Origin: JAPXSY01 sp034003585
GTDB taxonomy: Bacteria; Verrucomicrobiota; Kiritimatiellia; RFP12; UBA1067
Assembly (NCBI GenBank): GCA_034003585.1
Contig: JAVEYH010000116.1
Coordinates: 1 to 11,349, forward strand
Reading direction: 5' to 3'
Length of the DNA stretch: 11,349 bases
Below, in pieces: positions 1 to 7,308 of this stretch. How positions within the stretch are numbered: the first letter of the stretch is position 1; each line of letters opens with the position of its first letter. The notes below the pieces were generated by a model that was not told the DNA's origin, searched no databases, and was given only the letters and a program-made list of their open reading frames with translations. The translations under genes and the position numbers were made by a program.

Positions 1-888
1 CTGGCGGACCGCGGGGTCCAGGTGCACATGAACTACGTGAACCTTTCCGAGGTGATCCCCCTCGTCAAGGGCGGTCCGCTGAACCGTCGCGTGGACGCGG
101 CGGGCACGGGCGCGCGGGAGATGATCCGCTCCGTCGCGGAACAGGTCGCGACGTTGGGCGCGAAAGACAAGCGTCCCCACATGCTGATGCTCAACCACCC
201 GCAGTGGATCTACTGGGACATCATGCCCCGGCACCTGATCGACAATCCCGCGGTGCGTTTCTTCGAGGTCTGCAACGGCGGCTCCGCCTTTGCGCCGCAT
301 CCGGACGCGCCGGGCGTGACCAACGACCGGTTCTGGGACGCGGTCAACGCGTTCCGGGCGCGCGCCGGCGCGCCGCTGCTTTACGGCGTGGGTTCAGACG
401 ACACCCATTATTATCTGAACCGCACGCCGGATCAGCGTCTGGCGGACGCCTGGATCATGGTCCGCAGCGCGGCGCTGACGCCCGAGGCGCTTTTCGGCGC
501 GATGCATGCCGGGGACTTTTACACCTCTACCGGCGTGACGCTGGAGGATGTGGACTTCCGGGCGGCGGACCGCGCACTGCGCGTGCGGGTGCGTCCGGAG
601 CCGGGCGTGACCTACCGCATCCGGTTCATCACCACAAAGAAGGGGTTCGATCCGGGCGTGCGGACCGTGGAGGCACCCGCTGTGAAAGGCCGCGGCGCGC
701 GCACGCTGCCGGTTTACTCGGACGACATCGGGCGGACCGTCAGCCTGGCTGAAGGCACAACGGCCTCGTACCGCATGGCCCCGGACGACCTGTACGTCCG
801 CGCCAAGATCGAGTCCAGTGTCCCCAGCGGATACACGCGCCACTTCCACCCCGATGTGCGGGTGGCGTGGACGCAGCCGTACCTCTGA
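1..888 (+). CDS. PHP-domain metallohydrolase, C-terminal part (5' end outside window)
   Basis: The reading frame is open from the first base, so only the last 295 residues are visible and the true start lies upstream. The fragment resembles the C-terminal half of PHP/histidinol-phosphatase-like metallohydrolases. An LNHPQW motif (fragment residues 64-69) supplies a likely metal-binding His. GSDDTHY (131-137) gives the D-x-H pair typical of the end of the PHP barrel. After it comes the AWIMVR...L..GDFYTSTG pattern that usually closes these proteins, then a short beta-rich tail (about 180-295) ending PYL. The N-terminal HxH metal motif cannot be checked here. PHP proteins hydrolyse phosphoesters or act on other substrates through a trinuclear metal centre; the substrate here is unknown. 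A 55-bp gap separates it from the transporter operon, with no terminator seen. I am fairly sure of the family and unsure of the reaction. Confidence 0.75.
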   Translation: MADRGVQVHMNYVNLSEVIPLVKGGPLNRRVDAAGTGAREMIRSVAEQVATLGAKDKRPHMLMLNHPQWIYWDIMPRHLIDNPAVRFFEVCNGGSAFAPHPDAPGVTNDRFWDAVNAFRARAGAPLLYGVGSDDTHYYLNRTPDQRLADAWIMVRSAALTPEALFGAMHAGDFYTSTGVTLEDVDFRAADRALRVRVRPEPGVTYRIRFITTKKGFDPGVRTVEAPAVKGRGARTLPVYSDDIGRTVSLAEGTTASYRMAPDDLYVRAKIESSVPSGYTRHFHPDVRVAWTQPYL

Positions 889-943
889 TAAAAACGGTGG
901 CGATCCGACCGGCGGGAAAAGGCGGCGGGGAGAATTGAACATC

Positions 944-3900
944 ATGCGAGAACCGGGGTACAGCGGCCGCGTCACGCTTTCGGTGTCGGTGGGCCTGTGG
1001 CTGGTGTTGGGCTGTCCACTCCGCGCGCGCGACGCCGAACCGGTTCGCTCCGCCGCGGAGGCGGCCGCGGCCTCCGGAAAGCGCGAAGCTTCGCGGGACG
1101 CAGCAGGGAAGCCGCTGACCCGCGTGGCGGAGTTCCAAGGCAAGAAGATCGCGTCTCTGACCGGGACGGCCTTCGACGTCAGCATCAACCGGGTGGTTGC
1201 GGATGTGACGCACGTGTATTTCAATGACTCCCCGGCCATGATTCAGGCCGTCCTGTCGGGCAAGGTGGACGCCTGGGCCGCCGACGCGCCCGTCGCCCGG
1301 TTGGTCGCGGCGCAATTCCCCGAACTGGAGATATTGCCGGAGCTGATCTGCGTGGACCACTATGGCCTGGCCGTCCGGAAGGGCGACCCGCTGGGCCAAA
1401 AGGCCTCCGAGGTCATCGCGCGCTTCAAGCGGGACGGCACCCTGGCGGCCATGGAGGCCAAGTGGTTCGGCGCCGACGCGACGAGGAAAACCCTGCCGGA
1501 CCTCGCGGGCCAAGACGGGTTCGACGGCCGTGCCGGGGTCATCCGCTTCGGCCACGACACCGTGACCGAGCCCATGAGTTACGTCGGGGACCAGGGTGCC
1601 TCGCTCGGCCTTGACGTGGAGCTGGCGGTGCGCATCGCGCATGCCCTGAACATGAGGATCGAACGGGTGCCCATGAATTTCGGCGCATTGCTCAGCGCGC
1701 TCCAGGCCCGGAAGGTCGACATGGTCGCGGGATGCATGACCATCACGGAAGAGCGCAAGAAAAGCGTGGATTTCACCATCCCCTATTATTCCGGCGGGCA
1801 GGCCGTGCTGATCAAGAGGCCGGCTGCGGCAGGTGCGGAGCCGGGTCAGGCGATCACGGATCTCAGCAGGCTGGCCAGCGGGCGCGTGGGGGTGATGACC
1901 GGCTCCGTCGCCGAGTTCTACATGGAGGAAAAGTATCCGCAGGCGACGGTCGGCAGCTATGACAACATCGCCGATGCGGTCACCGCCCTGCAGGGCAACA
2001 AGCTGGACTACGTGATTACGGCCTACACCACGGCGCTCAATTTCATCAAGAACAACCGCGATCTGGCCTTCCTCCCCGACAAGCTGATGGACGAGGGACC
2101 GGCCATCGCCGTCGCCAAGGGGAACGAGACGTTGTTGCGGCAGCTCGATGATGCGCTCGCGCGGTTCAAAGCGGACGGGACGCTGGCCAAGATCATCTCC
2201 CGTTGGATCAGGGAGGACGAAGGGCCGTACGACATCGTCGAGCGGCCCCGCGCCGCCGGCGGAAGGGTGCTGCGCGTCGCGATCGCGGCCAACCGCGAGC
2301 CCATGTGCTTTGTGCGGGAGAACGCCTTCGCGGGGCTCGACTGCGAGCTGATCGAAAGGCTGGCGTACGAACTGGGACTGCGCGTTGAATACTGCGATAT
2401 GCAATATTCGGCGCTGGTGCTCGCGCTTCAGTCCGGCAAGGCGGATGTGATCATCTCCAACATGACGCCGACCAAAGAGCGCAAGGAGAAAATCCATTTC
2501 ACGGCCCGGTATTTCGACAATCCGCAGGTCGCGATGGTCAAGAAGCCGGTTCCGGCGCAAGCCGTTACGGAGCTCGCCCACTTGGCGGGCAAGAAGGTCG
2601 GCATTATCACGGGTTCCGCATATGACGGGCTCCTGAAGAAGAAGCTTCCCCAGGCCTTGCCCGAGTATTTCAACGGGTTCGCCGATGAGACGGCCGCGCT
2701 GAAAGCCGGTAAAATCGCCGGCTTTCTGGTGGATGAACCCGTCGCGCGCGACATCGTCAACCGGACATCCGGCGTGACGTTCCTGAAGACGATGCTGAGC
2801 TCGGACGGCTACGCATTCGCGTTCGCGAAAAGCCAGCCCCGGTTGCGGGATCAGGTGAATGCCGTGCTGAACGAGATGCGCGGCAGCGGCGCGCTCAAGC
2901 GGATTGAGGACAAGTGGTTCGGCAAGGACGAGGCGGCCAAGGCCCTGCCTGCCGATCAGCCTGCCGGAGGGAAAGGCGTGTTGCGGTTCGCCACAAACGG
3001 CAACATCGCGCCATTCGCCTACATCAAGGACGGCCAGCTGGTCGGGTATGACATCGAGATCGCCATGGCGGTCGCCGGCAAACTGGGGTTGAAGCTTGAG
3101 CTGATCCATGTGGACCTGGCGGCGATCATCCCGTCGCTGGTGGCGAATCGCAGCGATATGGCGGGATGCGGCATCACGGTGACCCCGGAGCGCGCCCAGT
3201 CGGTGCTGTTCAGCGATCCGCACTACGCGGGCGGCGTGGTCGTCATGGTCGGGGACAGCGGCGTCGGCGGCGCCGCCCCCGCGGCCGGCGGCGCAGGTTT
3301 CTGCGCGGGGCTTGCCGTGAGTTTCCGGCGCACGTTCCTGACGGAGGACCGCTACAAGCTGGTGCTGCGGGGTATCCTGGTGACGCTGCTGATTTCCGTG
3401 CTGTCAGCGGTCTTCGGCACCCTGCTCGGGTTTGGCGTCTGCACGCTGCGCCGGGCAAAATCAGCCTGGGCGTATGTGCCTGCGAAAGTTTTCATCCGGT
3501 CGGTTCAGGGGACGCCCATTGTCGTGCTGCTGATGATCCTGTACTACGTCGTGTTCGGGAGCGTGGACATCCCCGCGGTATGCGTCGCCGTGATCGGCTT
3601 TTCCCTCAACTTTGCCGCCTATGTGTCGGAGATGATGCGGACGGGCATCGACGCCGTGGATCCGGGACAGCACGAGGCGGCCGTGGCGCTCGGTTTCAAC
3701 AAGGTTCAGGTGTTCGCCAAGATCACCTTCCCGCAGGCGGTGCGCCACTCGCTGCCGGTGTTCAAGGGGGAGTTCATCTCCATGCTCAAAGCGACCTCGA
3801 TCGTCGGGTATATCGCCATCCAGGATCTGACCAAAATGAGCGACATCATCCGGAGCCGCACCTACGAGGCGTTCTTCCCGCTGATCGCCACCGCGCTGAT

Positions 3901-4006
3901 CTACTTCGCGATCGCTTACGGGATGACGCTTCTGCTGTCGCGGGTGGAGCGGCATGTCGACCCCAAGCGGCGGGCGCGGGTGGTGAAGGGGGTGGTGCGC
4001 CGATGA
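944..4006 (+). CDS. Multi-SBP/permease fusion of a polar amino-acid ABC transporter (GlnP/HisM-like)
   Basis: This 1020-residue protein fuses amino-acid-binding domains to the membrane channel of a PAAT-family importer. Residues 1-24 form a signal sequence ending VLGC, which may be a weak lipobox. The array follows: a lobe-2 half domain (about 58-176, D114), two complete SBP_bac_3 domains (199-422 with R271; 442-660 with R513 and D597), and a lobe-1 half domain (679-769, R750). A Gly/Ala linker (770-789) leads to the permease. The permease has hydrophobic segments near 810-834, 859-873, 877-899 and 978-1000, an RSVQGTP motif, and the EAA-loop (EAAVALG from E911) that contacts the ATPase. In this family, the Arg and Asp named grip the amino-acid carboxylate and amino groups. 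ATG 944 is preferred because GGGGAGA lies about 10 nt upstream and the signal peptide begins there. A longer reading from 818 would overlap the preceding gene. The gene overlaps the ATPase gene by ATGA. Fused SBP-permeases such as GlnP are known; this half-domain arrangement is unusual. The ligand is unknown. Confidence 0.9.
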   Translation: MREPGYSGRVTLSVSVGLWLVLGCPLRARDAEPVRSAAEAAAASGKREASRDAAGKPLTRVAEFQGKKIASLTGTAFDVSINRVVADVTHVYFNDSPAMIQAVLSGKVDAWAADAPVARLVAAQFPELEILPELICVDHYGLAVRKGDPLGQKASEVIARFKRDGTLAAMEAKWFGADATRKTLPDLAGQDGFDGRAGVIRFGHDTVTEPMSYVGDQGASLGLDVELAVRIAHALNMRIERVPMNFGALLSALQARKVDMVAGCMTITEERKKSVDFTIPYYSGGQAVLIKRPAAAGAEPGQAITDLSRLASGRVGVMTGSVAEFYMEEKYPQATVGSYDNIADAVTALQGNKLDYVITAYTTALNFIKNNRDLAFLPDKLMDEGPAIAVAKGNETLLRQLDDALARFKADGTLAKIISRWIREDEGPYDIVERPRAAGGRVLRVAIAANREPMCFVRENAFAGLDCELIERLAYELGLRVEYCDMQYSALVLALQSGKADVIISNMTPTKERKEKIHFTARYFDNPQVAMVKKPVPAQAVTELAHLAGKKVGIITGSAYDGLLKKKLPQALPEYFNGFADETAALKAGKIAGFLVDEPVARDIVNRTSGVTFLKTMLSSDGYAFAFAKSQPRLRDQVNAVLNEMRGSGALKRIEDKWFGKDEAAKALPADQPAGGKGVLRFATNGNIAPFAYIKDGQLVGYDIEIAMAVAGKLGLKLELIHVDLAAIIPSLVANRSDMAGCGITVTPERAQSVLFSDPHYAGGVVVMVGDSGVGGAAPAAGGAGFCAGLAVSFRRTFLTEDRYKLVLRGILVTLLISVLSAVFGTLLGFGVCTLRRAKSAWAYVPAKVFIRSVQGTPIVVLLMILYYVVFGSVDIPAVCVAVIGFSLNFAAYVSEMMRTGIDAVDPGQHEAAVALGFNKVQVFAKITFPQAVRHSLPVFKGEFISMLKATSIVGYIAIQDLTKMSDIIRSRTYEAFFPLIATALIYFAIAYGMTLLLSRVERHVDPKRRARVVKGVVRR
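1139..3250 (+). repeat. Three protein-level repeats of a lobe2-lobe1 SBP unit
   Basis: Within the transporter fusion, the start of lobe 2 recurs at residues 66 (GKKIASLTG), 313 (GRVGVMTG) and 549 (GKKVGIITG), a period of about 236-247 residues. Each is followed by a [KR]W[FI] end motif (KWFG, RWIR, KWFG) and then by a new lobe 1 starting near 199, 442 and 679. The lobe-1 copies each carry a T-x-[EKP]-E-R motif. The array therefore reads as three copies of lobe2-lobe1 rather than of lobe1-lobe2. The repeats are visible only in protein; I see no long nucleotide identity, which points to old duplications. Confidence 0.75.
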
Positions 4007-5091
4007 TCCGCGTCAGACATCTGTCCAAAACGTTCGGCGGCACGACGGTCCTGAAAGACGTCAACGTCGAAATCAAGAAGGGCGAAGTCCTTTCGGTCAT
4101 CGGGCCTTCGGGCACGGGCAAGAGCACCTTTTTGCGTTGCCTGAACCTGCTGGAGACGCCGACCGGCGGGGAGATCTTCATCGACGGCGTCAGCCTGCTG
4201 GACAAAAAAACCGATGTGTCCCTGTTGCGCCGGAAAATGGGGATGGTGTTCCAGTCCTTCAACCTGTTCTCGCATCTGATGGTGATCGAGAACATCATGC
4301 TCGGGCCGGTCGACCTCCTCGGGATGAGCCGCCAGGAAGCCTTCGACGCGGGCATGCGGCTGCTGACGACGGTCGGCCTGGCGGAAAAGGCCTACGCCTA
4401 TCCCGACGAGCTGTCGGGCGGGCAGAAACAGCGCGTGGCCATCGCGCGCGCCCTGGCCATGAACCCGGAGATCGTGCTGTTCGACGAGCCGACCTCCGCG
4501 CTGGACCCCACGATGGTCAGCGAGGTGCTCGCGGTGGTCCGCAAGCTGGCCGAGAACGGGATGACCCTGATGATCGTCACCCACGAAATGAAATTCGCGC
4601 GGGACGTCTCCACCCGCGTGCTGTTCATGGACGAAGGCGTCATTTACGAGGAGGGGACGCCGGAGCAGATTTTCGACAACCCGCAACGCGACAAAACGCG
4701 GGCCTTTCTCCGCAAGATCCGCACCTTCACGTTTGAAATCGCCTCCCCCGCGTTCGATTTCTACCGCCTCAACGCGGAAATCGAGGCGTTCGGCCGGAAG
4801 CAGCTCCTGTCGCAAAAGCAGATCTACAACCTCCAACTGGTGATTGAGGAACTGGTGGTGAATACCCTTCTCCCCCGGCTTGGACCGGACGTGGACATCC
4901 GTCTCGACGTCGGGTATGCGGAAGAGAGCGGGGAGACCGGCGTGGCGCTGACTTACGGGGGGGACCCGTTCGACCCGCTCAGCGCGGACGGCGGCGAGGA
5001 CGACCTGTCCGCGATGATTCTCCGGAAACGGATCCGGTCGCACACCTGGGCGGTCGAGGACGGGAAGAACAAACTGAGCGTTTCGATGTGA
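4003..5091 (+). CDS. Amino-acid ABC transporter ATPase with C-terminal HATPase-like domain
   Basis: This 362-residue protein is the motor of the importer encoded just upstream. Residues 1-240 are a complete PAAT/GlnQ-type ATPase with Walker A GPSGTGKST (34-42), signature LSGGQ (137-141), Walker B and catalytic Glu VLFDEP (D161, E162), and H-loop H194. GlnQ-type proteins usually end near here, at 240-250 residues. This one continues with about 120 residues resembling RsbW/SpoIIAB HATPase domains. It has an N-box (IEELVVN, E282/E283/N287) and a degenerate G1 (YGGDPFDPL, 318-326) whose expected Asp is Y318. Where the glycine-rich G2 lid should be, the sequence reads DDLSAM. The separate HATPase at 7305-7718 has all of these boxes intact. 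ATG 4003 overlaps the permease stop by 4 bp, and AAGGGGG lies about 10 nt upstream. I infer that the tail is a regulatory docking domain without kinase activity. The ATPase call is firm; the tail's role is a hypothesis. Confidence 0.92.
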   Translation: MIRVRHLSKTFGGTTVLKDVNVEIKKGEVLSVIGPSGTGKSTFLRCLNLLETPTGGEIFIDGVSLLDKKTDVSLLRRKMGMVFQSFNLFSHLMVIENIMLGPVDLLGMSRQEAFDAGMRLLTTVGLAEKAYAYPDELSGGQKQRVAIARALAMNPEIVLFDEPTSALDPTMVSEVLAVVRKLAENGMTLMIVTHEMKFARDVSTRVLFMDEGVIYEEGTPEQIFDNPQRDKTRAFLRKIRTFTFEIASPAFDFYRLNAEIEAFGRKQLLSQKQIYNLQLVIEELVVNTLLPRLGPDVDIRLDVGYAEESGETGVALTYGGDPFDPLSADGGEDDLSAMILRKRIRSHTWAVEDGKNKLSVSM

Positions 5092-5096
5092 GGAGG
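5091..5096 (+). promoter_or_regulatory. Ribosome binding site of the STAS gene, overlapping the upstream stop codon
   Basis: AGGAGG is a perfect Shine-Dalgarno core 8 nt before ATG 5105. Its first A is the last base of the TGA ending the ABC ATPase gene, which fits termination-coupled translation of the two genes. Confidence 0.75.
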
Positions 5097-5104
5097 AAAA
5101 GAGC

Positions 5105-5401
5105 ATGACCCTGACGAAGCAGCAAGAGGGAGCGAATCTGACCGTGGCCGTCGAGGGGCGGCTGGACACCGTCACCGCGCCGCAACTGGAGGAGGCGCTG
5201 AAAACATCGCTGGACGGCGTCACGCGCCTGACCCTGGATTTTTCCAGACTGGTGTATGTCTCCAGCGCCGGCCTGCGCGTGATCCTTACGGCGCAGAAGC
5301 GGATGGCCCAGAAAGGGAAGATGGTTGTCAAAAACCTCCAGGAAACGGTCCGGGAGGTTTTCGAGGTGACGGGGTTCACCGGCATCCTGACGATCGAGTA
5401 G
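5105..5401 (+). CDS. STAS-domain anti-anti-sigma-like protein (RsbV/SpoIIAA family)
   Basis: This is a 98-residue single-domain protein, the usual size for RsbV/SpoIIAA-type STAS switches. It opens with the typical strand pattern (LTVAVEGRLDTVTAPQLEEAL), continues LTLDFSRLVYVSSAGLRVIL, and ends with the KGKMVVKNL...VREVFEVTGF helix region. In this family a partner HATPase kinase phosphorylates a Ser in the D-S-[ST]-G loop and a PP2C phosphatase removes the phosphate. Here the loop reads V52-S53-S54-A55-G56-L57, so S54 is the likely phosphosite. SSAGLR is a common variant. Translation starts 8 nt after a perfect AGGAGG. The gene sits between the ABC ATPase with its HATPase tail and the phosphatase/kinase pair, so the protein probably shuttles between the two HATPase domains. 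The family call is very secure; the transporter as output is inferred. Confidence 0.95.
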   Translation: MTLTKQQEGANLTVAVEGRLDTVTAPQLEEALKTSLDGVTRLTLDFSRLVYVSSAGLRVILTAQKRMAQKGKMVVKNLQETVREVFEVTGFTGILTIE

Positions 5402-5460
5402 CGGACCGGCATCCCGGCGCCCGGTGTTCCCCGGTTGCCCTTTTGTTCCGACCCCTGACC
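5402..5460 (+). other. 59-bp spacer without a recognisable ribosome binding site
   Basis: This is the largest gap inside the transporter/partner-switch block. It is C-rich and lacks any GGAGG-like motif before either candidate start of the phosphatase gene (TTG 5443 or ATG 5461). The 20 nt before ATG 5461 are pyrimidine-rich. No T-tract terminator or clear hairpin was seen, so readthrough transcription is likely. Confidence 0.5.
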
Positions 5461-7308
5461 ATGCGCACGACTTTTCAGAAGTGGCTTTTCCTGTTTGTCG
5501 CCCTCGCCTTTCTGGTGACGTTCGGCGTCTCGTTCTTCATTGAAACCCGGCAGGCCCGGAACAATGCGGTCGGGCTCATCCGGCTGAAAATGGAGGATGC
5601 CCGCAGGCAGATCGGGAGGAACCGCGAGAACGTGGCCACAATCCGCGAGATCGCGGACGCCACGGCCTTAGCCAAAGCGCGGGCCTTCGCGAAGATGATC
5701 GCGCAGCAGCCGTCGGTGCTGACGAGCCGGGAGGAGCTGGAGGACATCCGCGAACGGCTGGATGTGGACGAACTGCACGTTTCGGATGAGAAGGGGATTC
5801 TGATCGCCAGCATCCCGGCCGCATACGAGGGCTACGACATGGCATCCTCCGCGCAGTCGGCCGCCTTTGTCGCCGCGCTGCGTGATCCCGCGTTCGCGCT
5901 GGCGCAGGAGCCCAAGGCCAAGGGAATCAACGGCGAGATCTTCCAGTACGCCGGGGTCGCGCGTGTCGGCCGCCCGGGCATCGTGCAGATCGGCTATCAC
6001 CCCCGTCGCCTGCAAAAGGCGATGGAGGTCGCCGCGATCGAGAATCTCGCCGCCGGATTCCGCATCGGCAAAGGCGGCCGCATCCTCGTGGGCCGGGCGG
6101 GGCGGATCGTCAGCATCGACGACCGCGCCTTTCTCGGGAAAAGTCTGGCGGAATACGGCTTCTCCGCCGGCCAGCTTGCGGGGGACGCGGCGTTCGCGGT
6201 GACGCTCCAGGGGGTGAAGCACATCGGTCTGGCGCAGCGAGGGGAAGACTTCACGCTGGTCGGCATCCTGCCGCAGGCCGAAATGTATGTCGGACGGAAT
6301 GAGATGGGGGCGTTCCTGATCGTCTGCAACCTGATTCTTTTTGCGGTGGTGTTCGCGCTCGTCTCGGTCCTGGTGCAGCGGGTGGTGATCGACGGGATCC
6401 ACAGCGTCAACCGCTCGCTCGACAAGATTACCCGGGGGGATTTGGGCGAGCGGGTCGAGGTCCGGACCAACCGGGAGTTCATCGCGCTTTCGGAAGGCAT
6501 CAACGCGACGGTCACGGCGCTGAAGCAGGCGATCCGCGAGGCGGCGGCGCGGATCGACGCCGAACTGGAGTTCGCGCGCACCATCCAGCAGTCGTCCCTG
6601 CCCACGGTGTTTCCTCCCTACCCGGACCGGCCGGAATTCGACATCTACGCCACGATGCACACGGCGAAAGAGGTGGGCGGCGATTTCTACGACTTCTTTC
6701 TCCTCGGCGAGCGCCGGCTTGCGGTGCTGATCGCCGATGTTTCGGGCAAGGGCATCCCCGCGGCGCTCTTCATGATGACCACGAAGACCCTGATTCAGAA
6801 TCTGGCGGAATCGGGACTTCCGCCCGCCGGCGTGTTCACGGAAGCGAACCGCCACCTTTGCGCGAACAATGAGACGATGATGTTCGTCACCGCCTTCATG
6901 GGGATCCTGGAGCTGGATACGGGGACCTTCTCCTTTGTCAACGCCGGGCACAATCCCCCGCTGCTGAAGCGGGCCGGGCACCCCTACGCGGTGTTGCGGA
7001 CCCGGCCCGGGCTTGTGTTGGGCGGCATGGACGGCACGGCCTACAGCCAAGACGAGTTTACGTTCGGCCCGGGTGATAAGCTGTTCCTGTACACGGATGG
7101 CGTGACCGAGGCGCTGAACCCGGAGCAGGCGCTGTTTTCGGAGCGGCGGCTGGAGGCCACGCTCAACGGCGGGGCCGCGCGGGACATGGATGTGACCCGC
7201 CTGCTGCGCCACATCAAACAGGAGATCGACCGGTTCGCGGAGGGCGCGGAACAGGCGGACGACATCACCCTGCTCGCGCTCGAATACAAAGGGAGGGAAC
7301 GGTCATGA
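5461..7308 (+). CDS. Membrane sensor SpoIIE/PP2C-type Ser/Thr phosphatase (RsbU-like)
   Basis: This 615-residue protein should dephosphorylate the STAS protein at the inner face of the membrane. It has TM1 (about 8-27), an extracytoplasmic sensor (about 29-280), TM2 (283-305), a HAMP-like linker (306-360) and a SpoIIE/PP2C domain (about 370-612). The sensor is probably Cache/PDC-like, given LDVDELHVSDEKGILIAS and a second strand set ending GRIVSIDD. The phosphatase metal-binding acidic residues are present: GGDFYD (D408, D411), ADVSGKG (D426), TDGVTE (D546) and ADDIT (D600, D601), so the enzyme looks active. I chose ATG 5461; an in-frame TTG at 5443 would add six residues, and neither start has a Shine-Dalgarno. 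The stop overlaps the next gene by ATGA. The signal sensed is unknown. An amino acid is attractive given the transporter upstream, but nothing in the sequence proves it. Confidence 0.93.
   Translation: MRTTFQKWLFLFVALAFLVTFGVSFFIETRQARNNAVGLIRLKMEDARRQIGRNRENVATIREIADATALAKARAFAKMIAQQPSVLTSREELEDIRERLDVDELHVSDEKGILIASIPAAYEGYDMASSAQSAAFVAALRDPAFALAQEPKAKGINGEIFQYAGVARVGRPGIVQIGYHPRRLQKAMEVAAIENLAAGFRIGKGGRILVGRAGRIVSIDDRAFLGKSLAEYGFSAGQLAGDAAFAVTLQGVKHIGLAQRGEDFTLVGILPQAEMYVGRNEMGAFLIVCNLILFAVVFALVSVLVQRVVIDGIHSVNRSLDKITRGDLGERVEVRTNREFIALSEGINATVTALKQAIREAAARIDAELEFARTIQQSSLPTVFPPYPDRPEFDIYATMHTAKEVGGDFYDFFLLGERRLAVLIADVSGKGIPAALFMMTTKTLIQNLAESGLPPAGVFTEANRHLCANNETMMFVTAFMGILELDTGTFSFVNAGHNPPLLKRAGHPYAVLRTRPGLVLGGMDGTAYSQDEFTFGPGDKLFLYTDGVTEALNPEQALFSERRLEATLNGGAARDMDVTRLLRHIKQEIDRFAEGAEQADDITLLALEYKGRERS

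Noticed and set aside
818..943. Upstream in-frame start for the transporter fusion
   Set aside because: It overlaps the PHP gene and would put 42 charged residues before the signal peptide; ATG 944 has a ribosome binding site.
944..1015. Calling the transporter fusion a lipoprotein from VLGC (C24)
   Set aside because: Leu at -2 is unusual for a lipobox and an ordinary signal peptide or anchor is equally likely, so it is mentioned only as a possibility.
740..3223. 827-codon open frame on the minus strand opposite the transporter gene
   Set aside because: It is antisense to a gene with clear SBP and permease motifs. Its Arg/His/Gly-rich translation shows no family motif, as expected from GC-rich third positions.
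3916..5412. 498-codon minus-strand frame opposite the ABC ATPase, and a similar one at 5668-7212
   Set aside because: The plus strand has complete Walker, signature, STAS and PP2C motifs in these places; the minus frames are shadows.
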